Notes: generated by a model from the letters alone, not told the origin. A stretch of 64,000 nt of DNA from Chlorogloeopsis fritschii PCC 6912 (GCF_000317285.1 NZ_AJLN01000145.1:1-64000); one strand, 5' to 3'; positions 17,543-27,179 are shown, numbered from the stretch's first letter. Translations and numbers: made by a program.

Positions 17543-17571
17543 TGATAACTGATAACTGATAACTGATGACT
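17543..17571. repeat. STRR heptamer array (TGATAAC)
   Basis: The sequence reads TGATAAC three times, then TGATGAC, just after a GGGAACAGGGAACAG block. Such short tandemly repeated repetitive sequences are typical of heterocystous cyanobacteria. Another array of the same heptamer is at 32603. Confidence 0.85.
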
Positions 17572-17645
17572 GTGAATTGAAAACTCCTCACATCACACTT
17601 GGTCACTCCTCACTGTTTGCTTCTTGCTACTCTTACTTTGGGCTG

Positions 17646-18164
17646 CTATCGGCAAACAGCCATAGCTAGCTTCTGGTTGCCTTGATTTACAAAACATTTT
17701 TCTTGAGAGCCAGCCCAAGTAATTTGCCACAAAGGTGGTGAGCTAGCAAGTAGCGATCGCCCAAAACTTGATAATTCGACTCGATACTTCACTGCATTTC
17801 TAGCATTCTTGTTGTCTTTGGTTTGGTGGATAATCGTCACCAATGCCTGATTCGGTTGCGGATAAGATACCTCTACTTTGCGGGTTCCTCGTTCTGATTC
17901 CACTATGTCAAAAGCATCAAGGGCGAGGGCAGCAGGATCGCTGCCTTGAAGAACCGACTTGATGCTATCGAGAGGTATTGTTTTATAGTTAGCCCGCTCT
18001 GGATTTGCCACTAGTTCTTGGGCTGAGACAGCAGCAGAAAGATGCTGCCGTTGCCCATTGACAGAAAGCTGTATAGGTTGCTGGCGGTTAGTTATGTAAA
18101 CTCCGGCAGCGGTGGCAAAGATACTGAGTACCAGAATGGCCAAAATCTTCGACTTTGCCGACAT
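17646..18164 (-). CDS. Membrane-anchored hypothetical protein
   Basis: 172 residues with an N-terminal hydrophobic segment (ILAILVLSIFATAAGVYI, residues 7-24) that could be a signal anchor. The rest is predicted soluble and mostly extracytoplasmic, with two cysteines near the C-terminus (KCFVNQ and MAVC) that could form a disulfide. No known domain is recognised. It is divergent from the E2 gene with a ~235-bp gap. The ATG start is natural for a signal anchor. Confidence 0.75.
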   Translation of the reverse strand: MSAKSKILAILVLSIFATAAGVYITNRQQPIQLSVNGQRQHLSAAVSAQELVANPERANYKTIPLDSIKSVLQGSDPAALALDAFDIVESERGTRKVEVSYPQPNQALVTIIHQTKDNKNARNAVKYRVELSSFGRSLLASSPPLWQITWAGSQEKCFVNQGNQKLAMAVCR

Positions 18165-18401
18165 AAAAACTTAAAAAGCACTTTCCAACAGTTTAGTGAT
18201 CAATTTTGAATTTTAGTTTGCGGAATCGCTAGATTTCCTCTTGCTTTCGAGTAAATGTTTCCATCACAGCAGTCGTGATTCAGAAATACAAATTAATAGA
18301 CCATCCGATAATAGAATTGTTCCTCTCGTCTCACCTCAAGCTACAATTCGATCTGAAAAAAGCTGTTAAAGTCCAAAAATTATCGATTCGCCAAACTCCC
18401 T

Positions 18402-19715
18402 ATGAGCATTCACGAAGTATTCATGCCGGCGCTTAGTTCCACCATGACCGAAGGTAAAATTGTCTCCTGGGTAAAATCTCCCGGCGACAAAGTGGAAAAA
18501 GGCGAAACAGTGGTGGTTGTTGAGTCGGATAAGGCAGACATGGATGTGGAATCCTTTTATGAAGGATATCTAGCTCATATCCTAGTGCAAGCTGGTGAAT
18601 CCGCCTCCGTGGGAGCTGCGATCGCTCTGTTGGCAGAAACCGAAGCCGAAATTGAAACAGCTAAGGCTCAAGCCCAAGGCGCTGGCACTGCCAAATCCCA
18701 AACTACCGCAGCCACTGCTCCCGGACAAATGGCAGATACAGCCGCAGTAGCAACAGCCACAGTAGCAACTCAAAATGGAAATGGCTCTAACAACCGTTCT
18801 GGTAGGACTGTAGCCTCACCCCGCGCCCGCAAATTAGCTAAGGAATTAAAGGTTGATTTGACTGGTATTTCTGGCAGTGGCCCTCACGGTCGCATTATCG
18901 CCGAAGATGTAGAAGCAGCAGCTGGCAAAGTTAGTACCCAACCTGCTACGGCTACCCCTATTACACCAGCAGTGGCTCCAGTCACACCATCCCCAGTTGC
19001 CCAACCAACACCTGCTCCTACACCAGCTGTCGCTGCCGTGTCTGGACAAGTGGTGCCTTTAACAACCTTACAAAATGCTGTAGCGCGGAATATGGTTGCT
19101 AGCCTCTCCGTGCCCGTAATTCATGTCGGTTACAATATTACAACTGATGCGCTAGACCAGCTTTATAAACAAATTAAATCTAAAGGCGTGACAATGACGG
19201 CGCTATTAGCAAAAGCTGTGGCGGTGACATTGCAAAAACATCCACTCATTAACGCTAACTATTCTGACCAAGGAATTGTCTATCCTGCTAGCATCAATGT
19301 TGCTGTAGCCGTAGCAATGGATGATGGAGGCTTGATTACACCTGTTCTGCAAAATGCGGATCAGTTAGATATTTACTCACTTTCCCGCACTTGGAAATCT
19401 TTGGTTGAACGCGCCAGAGCCAAAAAGCTACAGCCAGAAGAGTACAGTACTGGCACATTTACAGTATCGAATTTAGGGATGTTTGGCGTAGACAGATTTG
19501 ATGCAATTTTACCGCCCGGACAAGGTTCAATCTTGGCAGTTGGAGCATCTCGCCCGCAAGTGGTGGCAACAACCGATGGGATGTTTGGTGTTAAGCAGCA
19601 AATGCAGGTGAATATTACCTGCGATCACCGCATTATTTATGGTGCCCATGCTGCGGCGTTCTTGCAAGATTTGGCGAAGTTAATTGAGACTAATCCTCAA
19701 TCTCTGACAATGTAA
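18402..19715 (+). CDS. pdhC: Dihydrolipoamide acetyltransferase, pyruvate dehydrogenase E2
   Basis: 437 residues. The N-terminal lipoyl domain has the lipoylated Lys44 in ESDKADMDVES. An Ala/Pro/Thr-rich linker follows, then the E3-binding domain (SPRARKLAKELKVDLTGISGSGPHGRI), a second A/P/T linker, and the catalytic acetyltransferase domain. The active-site motif reads CDHRIIYGAHAAAF; the canonical HxxxDG Asp is a Tyr here, which I believe is usual for cyanobacterial E2. It transfers acetyl from E1 to CoA, feeding acetyl-CoA to fatty acid synthesis. The E1 and E3 genes are not adjacent. A single lipoyl domain is present. Confidence 0.95.
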   Translation: MSIHEVFMPALSSTMTEGKIVSWVKSPGDKVEKGETVVVVESDKADMDVESFYEGYLAHILVQAGESASVGAAIALLAETEAEIETAKAQAQGAGTAKSQTTAATAPGQMADTAAVATATVATQNGNGSNNRSGRTVASPRARKLAKELKVDLTGISGSGPHGRIIAEDVEAAAGKVSTQPATATPITPAVAPVTPSPVAQPTPAPTPAVAAVSGQVVPLTTLQNAVARNMVASLSVPVIHVGYNITTDALDQLYKQIKSKGVTMTALLAKAVAVTLQKHPLINANYSDQGIVYPASINVAVAVAMDDGGLITPVLQNADQLDIYSLSRTWKSLVERARAKKLQPEEYSTGTFTVSNLGMFGVDRFDAILPPGQGSILAVGASRPQVVATTDGMFGVKQQMQVNITCDHRIIYGAHAAAFLQDLAKLIETNPQSLTM

Positions 19716-19799
19716 ATTAATAATTCTTATGTGAGAATTCAAATTGAAACTTGGGGTTTAATACTCCAAGTTTTTTGATTTTTTTGTTTATAAATCGAT

Positions 19800-19848
19800 C
19801 ACAGATAAACACAGATGCACACGGATAGTTTATCTGTGTTTATCTGTG
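19800..19848. repeat. 17-bp perfect inverted repeat (CACAGATAAACACAGAT)
   Basis: CACAGATAAACACAGAT (19800-19816) pairs perfectly with 19832-19848 across a 15-nt loop. The A-rich words resemble common cyanobacterial intergenic repeats. It lies 85 bp after the E2 stop and could also act as a transcript end. Confidence 0.7.
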
Positions 19849-19877
19849 TCCATCTGTGGTCGCGATCTCCATAAAAT

Positions 19878-19969
19878 AGGACTTACGCAAAATCCCTCTA
19901 GAATCCTCTTGACTCCGTGTTCTCTGTGCCTGGAGCGGTTTATTATTTCATAACTCGTGCGCAAGTCCT
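19878..19969. repeat. 92-bp inverted-end repeat, copy B
   Basis: The ends are AGGACTTACGCA and TGCGCAAGTCCT. It aligns along its full length with copy A at 14714-14805. AAAAT occurs directly on its left and two bases beyond its right end, a possible target duplication. Confidence 0.75.
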
Positions 19970-20025
19970 GTAAAATTGGATTTTGCAATCTATCTATTAT
20001 TTGGTGCGGCTCAAGGTGAGTTTAG

Positions 20026-20427
20026 CTAATCCACATTAGACGTAATTTCTAATTCTTTATACCCTGTTTGTTCGTCAATAGTTCTCAGAAAAGCAAAAGC
20101 ATCTGTTGTACCAATAACTATTTCGGCTGTTGTGTAAATAATACATCCATCATCCAGATGTCCGCCAATAGTTTTACCTTGTGAATCGGCAATTGCAATG
20201 TGAAGATGAACACCTGTTGTTGCGATTGTGCCGTTCAGGGAAAGAATTTCAAATTTGTCGGTTAATAGTGTACTAGCTTGTTGATTAGCAAAGCGAATTT
20301 TTGCTTGTTTAAGGCTGCCGATCGCAGTGATGATAAATCCTGCTTGAATATTTTTCTCTAAGGCAAAATTCCTTAAACTTTTTCTTAAATCTTCGTTGGG
20401 CTTAAGTCTAATAGCAGCAGCTTTCAT
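20026..20427 (-). CDS. PPC/DUF296 domain protein
   Basis: 133 residues forming one PPC (plant and prokaryote conserved, DUF296) domain. Signatures are the N-terminal RLKPNEDLRKSLRNFALEKNIQAGFIITAIGSLKQA, then VHLHIAIADSQGKTIGGHLDDGCII, with conserved His residues suited to metal binding. The bacterial forms are small trimeric proteins of unclear role; in plants the domain is joined to AT-hook DNA-binding motifs, absent here. It is the last gene of a three-gene minus-strand cluster (21594 to 20026) with gaps of 13 and 41 bp, likely an operon. Confidence 0.88.
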   Translation of the reverse strand: MKAAAIRLKPNEDLRKSLRNFALEKNIQAGFIITAIGSLKQAKIRFANQQASTLLTDKFEILSLNGTIATTGVHLHIAIADSQGKTIGGHLDDGCIIYTTAEIVIGTTDAFAFLRTIDEQTGYKELEITSNVD

Positions 20428-20468
20428 TGAGATTTAAAGTTTTTTGTCAAGTTAAAATTTTTCAAGAT

Positions 20469-20975
20469 TTAGCAATCACCTAAATTCGTATTTAAAATTG
20501 CCTGAGCCGTTGCGATCGCTTCTTTTGCACTTTCAACCACATAAATATTTTCTGGAGATAAATTTTTGAAGAAAACTTTACTTTGTTCGTCATCACTCAA
20601 TAAAATTACTTGCTTCTTTCCTTTTAATGCTAATGCAACTTCTGAAACTGTTCCCGCACCTAATCCACAAGCGATAACTACATCACTAGAAAGCACATTA
20701 ATGTTATTGCGGGCATTGCCCATGTCAGTAAAAATGGCAATATCGACTGCCTCAGAAATAGCCTGTTGATTAGCATCAGGAAGAATGCCAACCGTTAAAC
20801 CATTGACAGATTTTGCTCCCTGACTGGCTGCATTCATCACCCCAACATTTCTACCACCAGTCAGCAAAACCCACCCAGATTGGGCAATGAGCTTTCCTAA
20901 TTCATAGGCATTTTTTAAATCAACTGCTGTTGCCTTTTCACCTGGCCCCATCACCCCAATTATGATTTTTTTCAT
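20469..20975 (-). CDS. TIGR00725 family protein (LOG-like Rossmann fold)
   Basis: 168 residues with a nucleotide-binding Rossmann-like fold. KKIIIGVMGPGE opens the domain, followed by GWVLLTGGRNVGVMNAASQGAK and CGLGAGTVSEVALALKGKKQVIL, which match the TIGR00725/LOG-like superfamily where GG and G-x-GT motifs bind the phosphate of a nucleotide. The known LOG enzymes are phosphoribohydrolases, but this subfamily's own substrate is unproven. It sits 13 bp downstream of the gene at 20989 and 41 bp upstream of the PPC gene, so cotranscription is likely. Confidence 0.88.
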   Translation of the reverse strand: MKKIIIGVMGPGEKATAVDLKNAYELGKLIAQSGWVLLTGGRNVGVMNAASQGAKSVNGLTVGILPDANQQAISEAVDIAIFTDMGNARNNINVLSSDVVIACGLGAGTVSEVALALKGKKQVILLSDDEQSKVFFKNLSPENIYVVESAKEAIATAQAILNTNLGDC

Positions 20976-20988
20976 ACCTCAAATTTTA

Positions 20989-21594
20989 TTACCATTCTTC
21001 AGCCCAATAGACTATTTCTGATGCTGAACTATCAATTGCGACTCCATAACTATTTCCATGATTCCATTTGAAGTCAGAATTGCTGCGATCGCGTGCATCT
21101 AATACAAATATTTCATAGGAGACAGGAAAGGAATCTTCTTGAGAATCACTGGTATAAAAAAAAGTAGTTGGTACACCGTTGGATAAGTTAGCGTGGTCAT
21201 TTGTGTTACCACCTCTATATCTATATTTAGCAATAGTTCTATATTCAGAAAGTAATTTTTTTATCTGTTGATTTGGTAGTTTCAACCTGACTTGAAAAAA
21301 ACTATTTCCTTGCGAAGAAGCAGGAGAGTAAGCAAGGAATACATTGGGAGAATGAGCAGAAATATCGGCAGGAAAATGTTTTAATTGATTTTGATTTAAC
21401 CAAAGTTTATGTCTTATTTCTGTGTAGCGAGATGGATCGTTGACGATCTGAGTTTCCTTTGAGTTACTAAAAGCCTGTTTAAAAACAAATCCCGCCCCAA
21501 CCATACCAGCGCCACCGAGCAAAATTAAAGCAATTATGGCAACTTTCGTTAATTGTGCAGAGGCTGCACTTTTTATTGGTAAATATCGCTTCAT
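20989..21594 (-). CDS. Membrane-anchored hypothetical protein
   Basis: 201 residues with an N-terminal transmembrane helix (LTKVAIIALILLGGAGMVGAGFVF, about 15-38). The remainder is soluble and probably periplasmic; it is Ser/Asn/Tyr-rich (KYRYRGGNTNDHANLSNG, WNHGNSYGVAIDSSASEIVY). I do not recognise a domain. It begins a three-gene cluster with the LOG-like and PPC proteins. Its function is unknown; a surface or envelope role is inferred only from topology. Confidence 0.78.
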   Translation of the reverse strand: MKRYLPIKSAASAQLTKVAIIALILLGGAGMVGAGFVFKQAFSNSKETQIVNDPSRYTEIRHKLWLNQNQLKHFPADISAHSPNVFLAYSPASSQGNSFFQVRLKLPNQQIKKLLSEYRTIAKYRYRGGNTNDHANLSNGVPTTFFYTSDSQEDSFPVSYEIFVLDARDRSNSDFKWNHGNSYGVAIDSSASEIVYWAEEW

Positions 21595-21781
21595 TAAGTT
21601 GGATATATATATTTGTGCTTATATACCCAACTTTTATCTAAATTCGTAGACTTACGGAATAGATACTTAAGTATTTTTACAGAAAAAATACCTAAATTTT
21701 ATAAAGCTTCCGTACAAACCCGGCCGCAAGGAGAGGGGGGACGCGGGGACAAGGGGAGTAATACACTACTAACCACTGTAC

Positions 21782-21841
21782 GGGCAGATTTAGAAGATAA
21801 ATTATCTGTTTGAACGGCAAGATGATCAACAAAACCCGCAC
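21782..21841. repeat. 60-bp inverted-end repeat, copy 1
   Basis: It begins GGGCAGATTTAGAAGATAAA and ends AAACCCGCAC. Its reverse complement matches 43479-43538, also 60 bp. The surrounding 21710-22000 gap holds GC-rich STRR-like DNA (GGAGAGGGGGGACGCGGGG, then ACTACTAACCACT blocks) and no gene. Confidence 0.65.
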
Positions 21842-22002
21842 GGCAGTCGCTACAACGGAGGAGCCACTGCGGTGGACGGGTTTCCCGGCATAAAGCATGT
21901 GGCGTGGAGCCGGAGACGTTTCCGTTAGCTCCTCTTAACCTCCAAGGGCGCGCTGCCTCCCCTACTAACTACTAACCACTAAAAACTAATGACAAAAAAA
22001 GC

Positions 22003-22031
22003 TTGACAATCTCAAATGTATTCGTCATAAT
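22003..22031 (+). promoter_or_regulatory. Consensus sigma-70 promoter of tRNA-Asp
   Basis: TTGACA at 22003-22008 and CATAAT at 22026-22031 are separated by 17 bp. The tRNA starts 18 bp beyond the -10 box, a natural distance for a short leader. Confidence 0.75.
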
Positions 22032-22049
22032 AATAAAGTTGCCAATTAA

Positions 22050-22123
22050 GGGACTGTAGTTCAATTGGTTAGAGCACCGCCCTGTCACGGCGGAAGTTGC
22101 GGGTTCGAGCCCCGTCAGTCCCG
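22050..22123 (+). tRNA. tRNA-Asp (anticodon GTC)
   Basis: A 74-nt class I tRNA. Acceptor GGGACTG pairs with CAGTCCC, with discriminator G at 22123. The anticodon stem CCGCC/GGCGG encloses loop CTGTCAC (anticodon GTC). The D-loop TTCAATTGGTTAGA and T-arm GCGGGTTCGAGCCCCGT are complete. CCA is not encoded. Confidence 0.97.
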
Positions 22124-22190
22124 TTGATAAGTCGAATACTGAAAGTGTTTATTCTAGGGTTTTTGTTTGAAGATTACTAGAATATTACGT

Positions 22191-22235
22191 CGGAAATAGC
22201 CCAGAGATGGTACGACCTCATGATGACTATTTCCG
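22191..22235 (+). promoter_or_regulatory. Leader hairpin upstream of gltX
   Basis: CGGAAATAG (22191-22199) and CTATTTCCG (22227-22235) form a perfect 9-bp stem around a 27-nt loop, in the gap between tRNA-Asp and gltX. It could end the tRNA transcript or act in the gltX leader; there is no T-tract. Confidence 0.45.
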
Positions 22236-22288
22236 GAATACCCTACAATGATCGTGCTTTGCTAACATAAAGGATTTGTGAATTTGCT

Positions 22289-23734
22289 GTGACTGTTAGA
22301 GTGCGTCTTGCTCCCAGCCCAACTGGGAATCTACATATCGGTACAGCTAGAACAGCTGTATTTAACTGGTTATTTGCCCGTCACCACGACGGCAAATTTA
22401 TCCTGCGAATAGAAGACACAGATTTAGAGCGATCGCGTCCCGAATATACAGAAAGTATTCTCCAGGGATTGCAATGGTTGGGATTGAACTGGGATGAGGG
22501 GCCAGTGTTTCAAACTCAACGCTTGGAAATTTACAAAAGCGCGGTACAAACCCTTCTAGATAAGGGATTAGCTTATCGTTGCTACACCACTGCTGACGAA
22601 CTAGAAGCGCTGCGAGAATCCCAAAAAGCCAGAGGACAGGCTCCCCGCTATGACAACCGTCACCGCAATCTGACTCCAGAACAAGAAGCAGCTTACAAAG
22701 CCCAAGGGCGTAGCTTTGTCATTCGCTTCAAAATAGATGACGACCGGGAAATTGTCTGGAATGACCTGGTTAGAGAGAAAATGGTTTGGCGGGGCAGTGA
22801 TTTAGGTGGTGATATGGTTATCGCTCGCGCCGCAGCAGATGGTATCGGTCAACCTCTGTACAACTTTGCGGTTGTCGTTGATGACATGGATATGCAAATT
22901 ACCCATGTGATTCGCGGAGAAGACCATATTGCCAATACTGCCAAGCAAATCCTCCTGTATGAAGCTTTTGGTGCAAAAATACCAGAATTTGCCCATACCC
23001 CCTTGATTTTGAACCAGGAGGGACGCAAGCTTTCCAAGCGAGATGGCGTGACTTCTATCTCTGACTTTAAAAAACTGGGTTTCACTGCTGAAGCTTTGGT
23101 CAATTACATGACCTTGTTGGGTTGGTCGCCTCCAGATTCTACTCAGGAAATCTTTACTTTACAAGAAGCTGCCAAGCAGTTTAGCTTTGAGCGTGTAAAT
23201 AAAGCAGGTGCAAAGTTTGACTGGGCGAAGTTAGATTGGCTTAATAGTCAGTATATTCATGCCATGCCTGTAGATAAACTGACTGATTTAATCATTCCCT
23301 ACTGGCAGGAAGCTGGGTATCAATTTACAGGCGGGCGGGAGCGCCCTTGGTTAGAGCAGTTAGTGACTCTCATTCAGCCAAGTTTGACTCGCCTGGTGGA
23401 TGCTGTGGAGATGAGCAAACTATTTTTCACCGATTCTGTGGAATTTAGTGAAGAAGCTGCTGCCCAACTCAAGCAGGAAGGCGTTGCTCTTACCGTTAAC
23501 GGGGTAATAGCTAGTTTAGAAAATCACCAGGAATTGAACGAAGCTAGCGCCCAAGAAATCATTAAACAGGTGGTGAAAGAGCAAAACGTTAAAAAAGGCT
23601 TGGTTATGCGTAGTCTTCGGGCTGCTTTGACAGGAGATATGCATGGCCCCGATCTAATTCAATCGTGGTTACTCCTTCATCAGATTGGGTTAGACAAACA
23701 TCGCTTAATGAAGGCAACAGCAACAGACAATTAG
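22289..23734 (+). CDS. gltX: Glutamyl-tRNA synthetase
   Basis: 481 residues, starting with GTG (AAGGATTT lies upstream). It charges tRNA-Glu, and in cyanobacteria, by family knowledge, tRNA-Gln for amidation, and supplies Glu-tRNA for tetrapyrrole synthesis. The class I HIGH region is [15 protein letters not shown] (residues 10-23) and the KMSKS-type loop is [14 protein letters not shown]-type zinc ligands are not evident, as in many bacterial non-discriminating enzymes. A GC-rich terminator lies 70 bp after the stop. Glu-tRNA is also the substrate for 5-aminolevulinate, so the gene links protein synthesis and chlorophyll. Confidence 0.96.
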   Translation: MTVRVRLAPSPTGNLHIGTARTAVFNWLFARHHDGKFILRIEDTDLERSRPEYTESILQGLQWLGLNWDEGPVFQTQRLEIYKSAVQTLLDKGLAYRCYTTADELEALRESQKARGQAPRYDNRHRNLTPEQEAAYKAQGRSFVIRFKIDDDREIVWNDLVREKMVWRGSDLGGDMVIARAAADGIGQPLYNFAVVVDDMDMQITHVIRGEDHIANTAKQILLYEAFGAKIPEFAHTPLILNQEGRKLSKRDGVTSISDFKKLGFTAEALVNYMTLLGWSPPDSTQEIFTLQEAAKQFSFERVNKAGAKFDWAKLDWLNSQYIHAMPVDKLTDLIIPYWQEAGYQFTGGRERPWLEQLVTLIQPSLTRLVDAVEMSKLFFTDSVEFSEEAAAQLKQEGVALTVNGVIASLENHQELNEASAQEIIKQVVKEQNVKKGLVMRSLRAALTGDMHGPDLIQSWLLLHQIGLDKHRLMKATATDN

Positions 23735-23804
23735 CAGAAAATTGAGTTTAGGGATAATACCTGAAGAAGGCTAATATCCTCTGAATAGTAAATACAGATG
23801 GGTG

Positions 23805-23824
23805 GGGCGCACGTTTGTGCGCCC
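23805..23824 (+). terminator. Intrinsic terminator after gltX
   Basis: GGGCGCAC (23805-23812) and GTGCGCCC (23817-23824) form an 8-bp stem with a GTTT loop, followed by TTATTTATAG. Confidence 0.8.
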
Positions 23825-23919
23825 TTATTTATAGCTGATGGGCAATTTCCCTCATTTAGGGAACTTGGTATGTAAAATAAATGTCACTCAAAATACTGAA
23901 AAAATTTAGAAAATATTAA

Positions 23920-24417
23920 ATGTTAAATAAATTTTTAAACCGAGCGATTAAACCATCGTTTGTAATGGCGATGCTAGCGATCGCATTAACAATTAGTACT
24001 ACAGCCCATGCAGAAGAAACACCACCACCCATATTTGCAGATGTCACTATCGGTCGCAAATTTTCTCCCGATCCCTTGACAGTTCGTGGAATGAGCGGTG
24101 GTTCATTGCCAGGAAATCAAGTAGTCAATAAAACCGAAACTTCCACAGGGCCATGTGCCGGCTTTATTGACAAAAAACCAGACCACATCCTCAAGTTAAC
24201 AAGTAAGTTCGACTATCTCAAATTGCAAGTAGAAAGCCCTGAAGACACTACCTTGATTGTTAGCGGCCCTGGTGGTATTTGGTGCAATGATGATTTTGAG
24301 GGTAAAAATCCCGGCATTCTCGGTGAATGGTTACCTGGAACCTATCAGCTTTGGGTTGGTTCCTACCAAAAAGACAAGTATTTTCCTTACACTCTGCAAA
24401 TAACAGCAGTTAAATAA
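23920..24417 (+). CDS. Secreted protein, PPC-like beta-sandwich fold possible
   Basis: 165 residues with an N-terminal signal peptide (VMAMLAIALTISTTAHA, cleavage near AHA-EE). The mature part contains PLTVRGMSGG, CAGFIDKKPDHILKLTSKFDYLKLQVES and WCNDDFEGKNPGILGEWLPGTYQLWVGSYQ. The last segment resembles the aspartate-containing loop and closing strand of bacterial pre-peptidase C-terminal-like domains. Two cysteines may form a disulfide. The protein is likely periplasmic or extracellular; its binding partner is unknown. Confidence 0.75.
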   Translation: MLNKFLNRAIKPSFVMAMLAIALTISTTAHAEETPPPIFADVTIGRKFSPDPLTVRGMSGGSLPGNQVVNKTETSTGPCAGFIDKKPDHILKLTSKFDYLKLQVESPEDTTLIVSGPGGIWCNDDFEGKNPGILGEWLPGTYQLWVGSYQKDKYFPYTLQITAVK

Positions 24418-24521
24418 CAACAGAAGTGGTTCTTGCTGAATTGTATATATCAGCAGGCATGAAAAGGTTCTTTGCGTATATCCTCTTTCAAGCCAAGTGG
24501 TAGAAACCCTTAAAAATCTTC

Positions 24522-24779
24522 CTATCTGTAAATATAACGACCAGGAACCCTTCTACGACCGTAACGTGTATTCAACCGACGTGCAGGAACCCATACCCGT
24601 CGCCTAGTTGGAACAACTACTCGCCGTCTAGTTGGAACAACTACTCTCGTTTTTGCTGGAGATTTGTAGACACGACGTCTGGCAATAATTTCTGATGCTG
24701 ATACTTCAGTTGGCACGGAAACAACAGCAAAAGGAAGAGCAAGCATAACGCCAGCAACAATCCGTTTTATTTTCATCAT
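24522..24779 (-). CDS. Secreted Arg-rich protein with VPTRRR repeats
   Basis: 85 residues: a signal peptide (IVAGVMLALPFAVVSVPTEVSA) followed by a very basic tail. Three near-repeats are visible (VVVPTRRR twice, VWVPARR once), giving a chain rich in Arg, Val and Pro with no acidic residues after cleavage. It is divergent from ftsH. The cationic repeats suggest binding to acidic polymers such as polysaccharide or DNA at the cell surface, but this is inference. No known family is recognised. Confidence 0.7.
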   Translation of the reverse strand: MMKIKRIVAGVMLALPFAVVSVPTEVSASEIIARRRVYKSPAKTRVVVPTRRRVVVPTRRRVWVPARRLNTRYGRRRVPGRYIYR

Positions 24780-25262
24780 TAAAATTTTCCTATTTCTTTA
24801 ATATCTGGAGTTGAGGACATCACACTTCGATTTAGGCCGATGTCTCATATCCCAGAATCATAGAAATTGAAACTGCCATAAACTAGTGAAAAAGGTAATG
24901 AGCTAAACCCTTGCTTAAGTAAGAATGTTTAGTATGACTAGTGTCACGAGTCAGACTATCTGAGTAAACTAGATGTTCCCTAATTCTTACTCACTGTCAA
25001 AGCACAGGCTGCCATTTGCCAGCTTTCTCACTTTTCTGGCGTATTGTATTAAAATTAAGTTAAATTTAATTAAGATTCTTTTTGGCGGTATAGCTTTGCC
25101 ATAGCGCCTAAATGGTTCTATAGCAAACCACGTCAAGACGTTAAATTAAACAAAATGAATTTATAAACTCCGTTTCACACTTATTACAGTGACGGTAAAG
25201 ATATTGCACCATCCGGTGAGTATCACTGACTATTTGTATCGGCATCTAGAGGCAAAAAAAAG
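24780..25262. other. Intergenic, promoters for the Arg-rich protein and ftsH
   Basis: A 483-bp gap between divergent genes. It holds TATA-like AT-rich stretches and a weak hairpin (GGCGGTAT paired imperfectly with ATAGCGCC near 25084-25108). No ORF, RNA or mobile repeat is clear. Confidence 0.5.
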
Positions 25263-27149
25263 ATGAAATTCTCCTGGAGAGTCCTGGTTCTCTGGACGTT
25301 GCCAGCTTTGGTAATAGGCTTTTTCTTTTGGCAAGGGGCATTTTCTGGTGCTCCTGCGGATATGAGTAAAAATACAGCCAGCACCCGTATGACCTACGGT
25401 CGCTTTCTGGAATATTTGGACGCCGATCGCATCGCGAGTGTGGATCTTTATGAAGGCGGTAGAACGGCGATCGTGGAAGCCGTAGATCCGGATCTCGACA
25501 ATCGTGTCCAACGAGTGCGGGTGGATTTGCCTGTTAACGCTCCTGAAGTAATTTCCAAGCTTAAAGACAAAGGAGTGAGTTTTGATGCCCACCCCATGCG
25601 AAATGATGGGGCAATCTGGGGATTGTTAGGAAATCTAATTTTTCCTATTTTGTTGATTACTGGATTGTTCTTTTTGTTCCGCCGTTCTAGTAATTTACCT
25701 GGCGGCCCTGGTCAAGCCATGAGCTTTGGCAAATCTAAAGCTCGTTTTCAAATGGAAGCCAAAACCGGCGTCAAGTTTGACGATGTAGCAGGTATCGAAG
25801 AAGCGAAAGAAGAACTTCAAGAAGTTGTTACCTTCCTCAAACAGCCAGAAAAATTTACTGCTGTGGGCGCACGCATTCCTAAAGGAGTTCTTTTGGTAGG
25901 GCCTCCAGGAACTGGTAAAACTCTGTTGGCAAAAGCCATAGCCGGTGAAGCAGGCGTTCCTTTCTTCAGCATCTCCGGTTCAGAATTTGTAGAAATGTTT
26001 GTGGGTGTCGGTGCATCTCGTGTCCGCGACTTATTCAAAAAAGCTAAAGACAACGCTCCTTGTATCATCTTTATAGATGAAATCGACGCTGTTGGCAGAC
26101 AACGGGGTGCTGGTATCGGTGGCGGTAACGATGAGAGAGAACAAACCCTCAACCAACTGCTGACCGAAATGGATGGTTTTGAAGGCAACACAGGTATCAT
26201 TATTATCGCTGCCACCAACCGTCCCGATGTACTCGATGCGGCACTATTGCGCCCCGGACGCTTTGATAGACAAGTGATTGTTGATGCACCTGATATCAAA
26301 GGACGTTTGGAAATTTTGAAGGTTCACGCTCGCAATAAGAAACTTGATACTGGTGTTTCTTTAGAAGCGATCGCTCGCCGTACTCCTGGGTTTACAGGAG
26401 CAGACTTAGCTAACTTGCTCAACGAAGCTGCTATTCTCACTGCCAGAAGACGCAAAGAAGCTATTACCCTCACAGAAATTGACGATGCTGTGGATCGGGT
26501 AGTTGCTGGTATGGAAGGCACACCCCTGGTAGATAGCAAGAGCAAGCGCTTAATTGCTTACCACGAAGTTGGACACGCTTTAGTGGGAACTGTCCTTAAA
26601 GACCACGATCCTGTACAAAAAGTAACTTTGGTGCCACGGGGGCAAGCACAAGGTTTGACTTGGTTTACTCCTAATGAGGAGCAAGGTTTGATTACTCGCG
26701 CTCAACTCAAAGCTAGAATTACAGGTGCTTTGGGTGGTCGTGCTGCCGAAGATGTGATTTTTGGTCGAGATGAAGTTACCACTGGTGCGGGTAATGATTT
26801 GCAACAAGTGACCAACATGGCACGGCAGATGGTAACCCGCTTTGGGATGTCTGACTTAGGCCCCATGTCCTTAGAAAGCCAGACAGGTGAAGTGTTCTTA
26901 GGTCGTGACTGGATGACTCGCTCAGAATATTCCGAAGCGATCGCAGCACGTATCGATTCTCAAGTCCGCACCATTGTTGAAGAGTGTTACGAAACAGCAA
27001 AACGAATTATCCGTGAAAATCGTACAGTGACAGACCGTTTGGTTGATTTGTTGATTGAGAAAGAAACTATTGACGGTAATGAGTTCCGCCAGATAGTTGC
27101 TGAGTACACAACCGTACCTGAAAAACCGCAGTATACACCAATTCTGTAA
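25263..27149 (+). CDS. ftsH: ATP-dependent zinc metalloprotease FtsH
   Basis: 628 residues. Two N-terminal membrane helices (about 7-24 and 119-140) flank a periplasmic/lumenal segment. The AAA module has Walker A GPPGTGKT (213-220), Walker B IIFIDEID (around 268-275) and the second region of homology [22 protein letters not shown]. The zinc protease site HEVGH is at 434-438. In cyanobacteria such FtsH complexes remove damaged photosystem II D1 and other membrane proteins; the N-terminus ([14 protein letters not shown]) resembles what I recall of the FtsH2/Slr0228 type, an inference. GAGG upstream of the ATG serves as the binding site. A terminator follows. Confidence 0.96.
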   Translation: MKFSWRVLVLWTLPALVIGFFFWQGAFSGAPADMSKNTASTRMTYGRFLEYLDADRIASVDLYEGGRTAIVEAVDPDLDNRVQRVRVDLPVNAPEVISKLKDKGVSFDAHPMRNDGAIWGLLGNLIFPILLITGLFFLFRRSSNLPGGPGQAMSFGKSKARFQMEAKTGVKFDDVAGIEEAKEELQEVVTFLKQPEKFTAVGARIPKGVLLVGPPGTGKTLLAKAIAGEAGVPFFSISGSEFVEMFVGVGASRVRDLFKKAKDNAPCIIFIDEIDAVGRQRGAGIGGGNDEREQTLNQLLTEMDGFEGNTGIIIIAATNRPDVLDAALLRPGRFDRQVIVDAPDIKGRLEILKVHARNKKLDTGVSLEAIARRTPGFTGADLANLLNEAAILTARRRKEAITLTEIDDAVDRVVAGMEGTPLVDSKSKRLIAYHEVGHALVGTVLKDHDPVQKVTLVPRGQAQGLTWFTPNEEQGLITRAQLKARITGALGGRAAEDVIFGRDEVTTGAGNDLQQVTNMARQMVTRFGMSDLGPMSLESQTGEVFLGRDWMTRSEYSEAIAARIDSQVRTIVEECYETAKRIIRENRTVTDRLVDLLIEKETIDGNEFRQIVAEYTTVPEKPQYTPIL

Positions 27150-27179
27150 TTTTTCCAAGCAATTAAGTATGTGTGAAAA

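Noticed and set aside
17543-17571. Possible CRISPR array from regular short repeats
   Set aside because: Units are 7 bp with no spacers; they are STRR heptamers, as are the other tandem blocks in the window.
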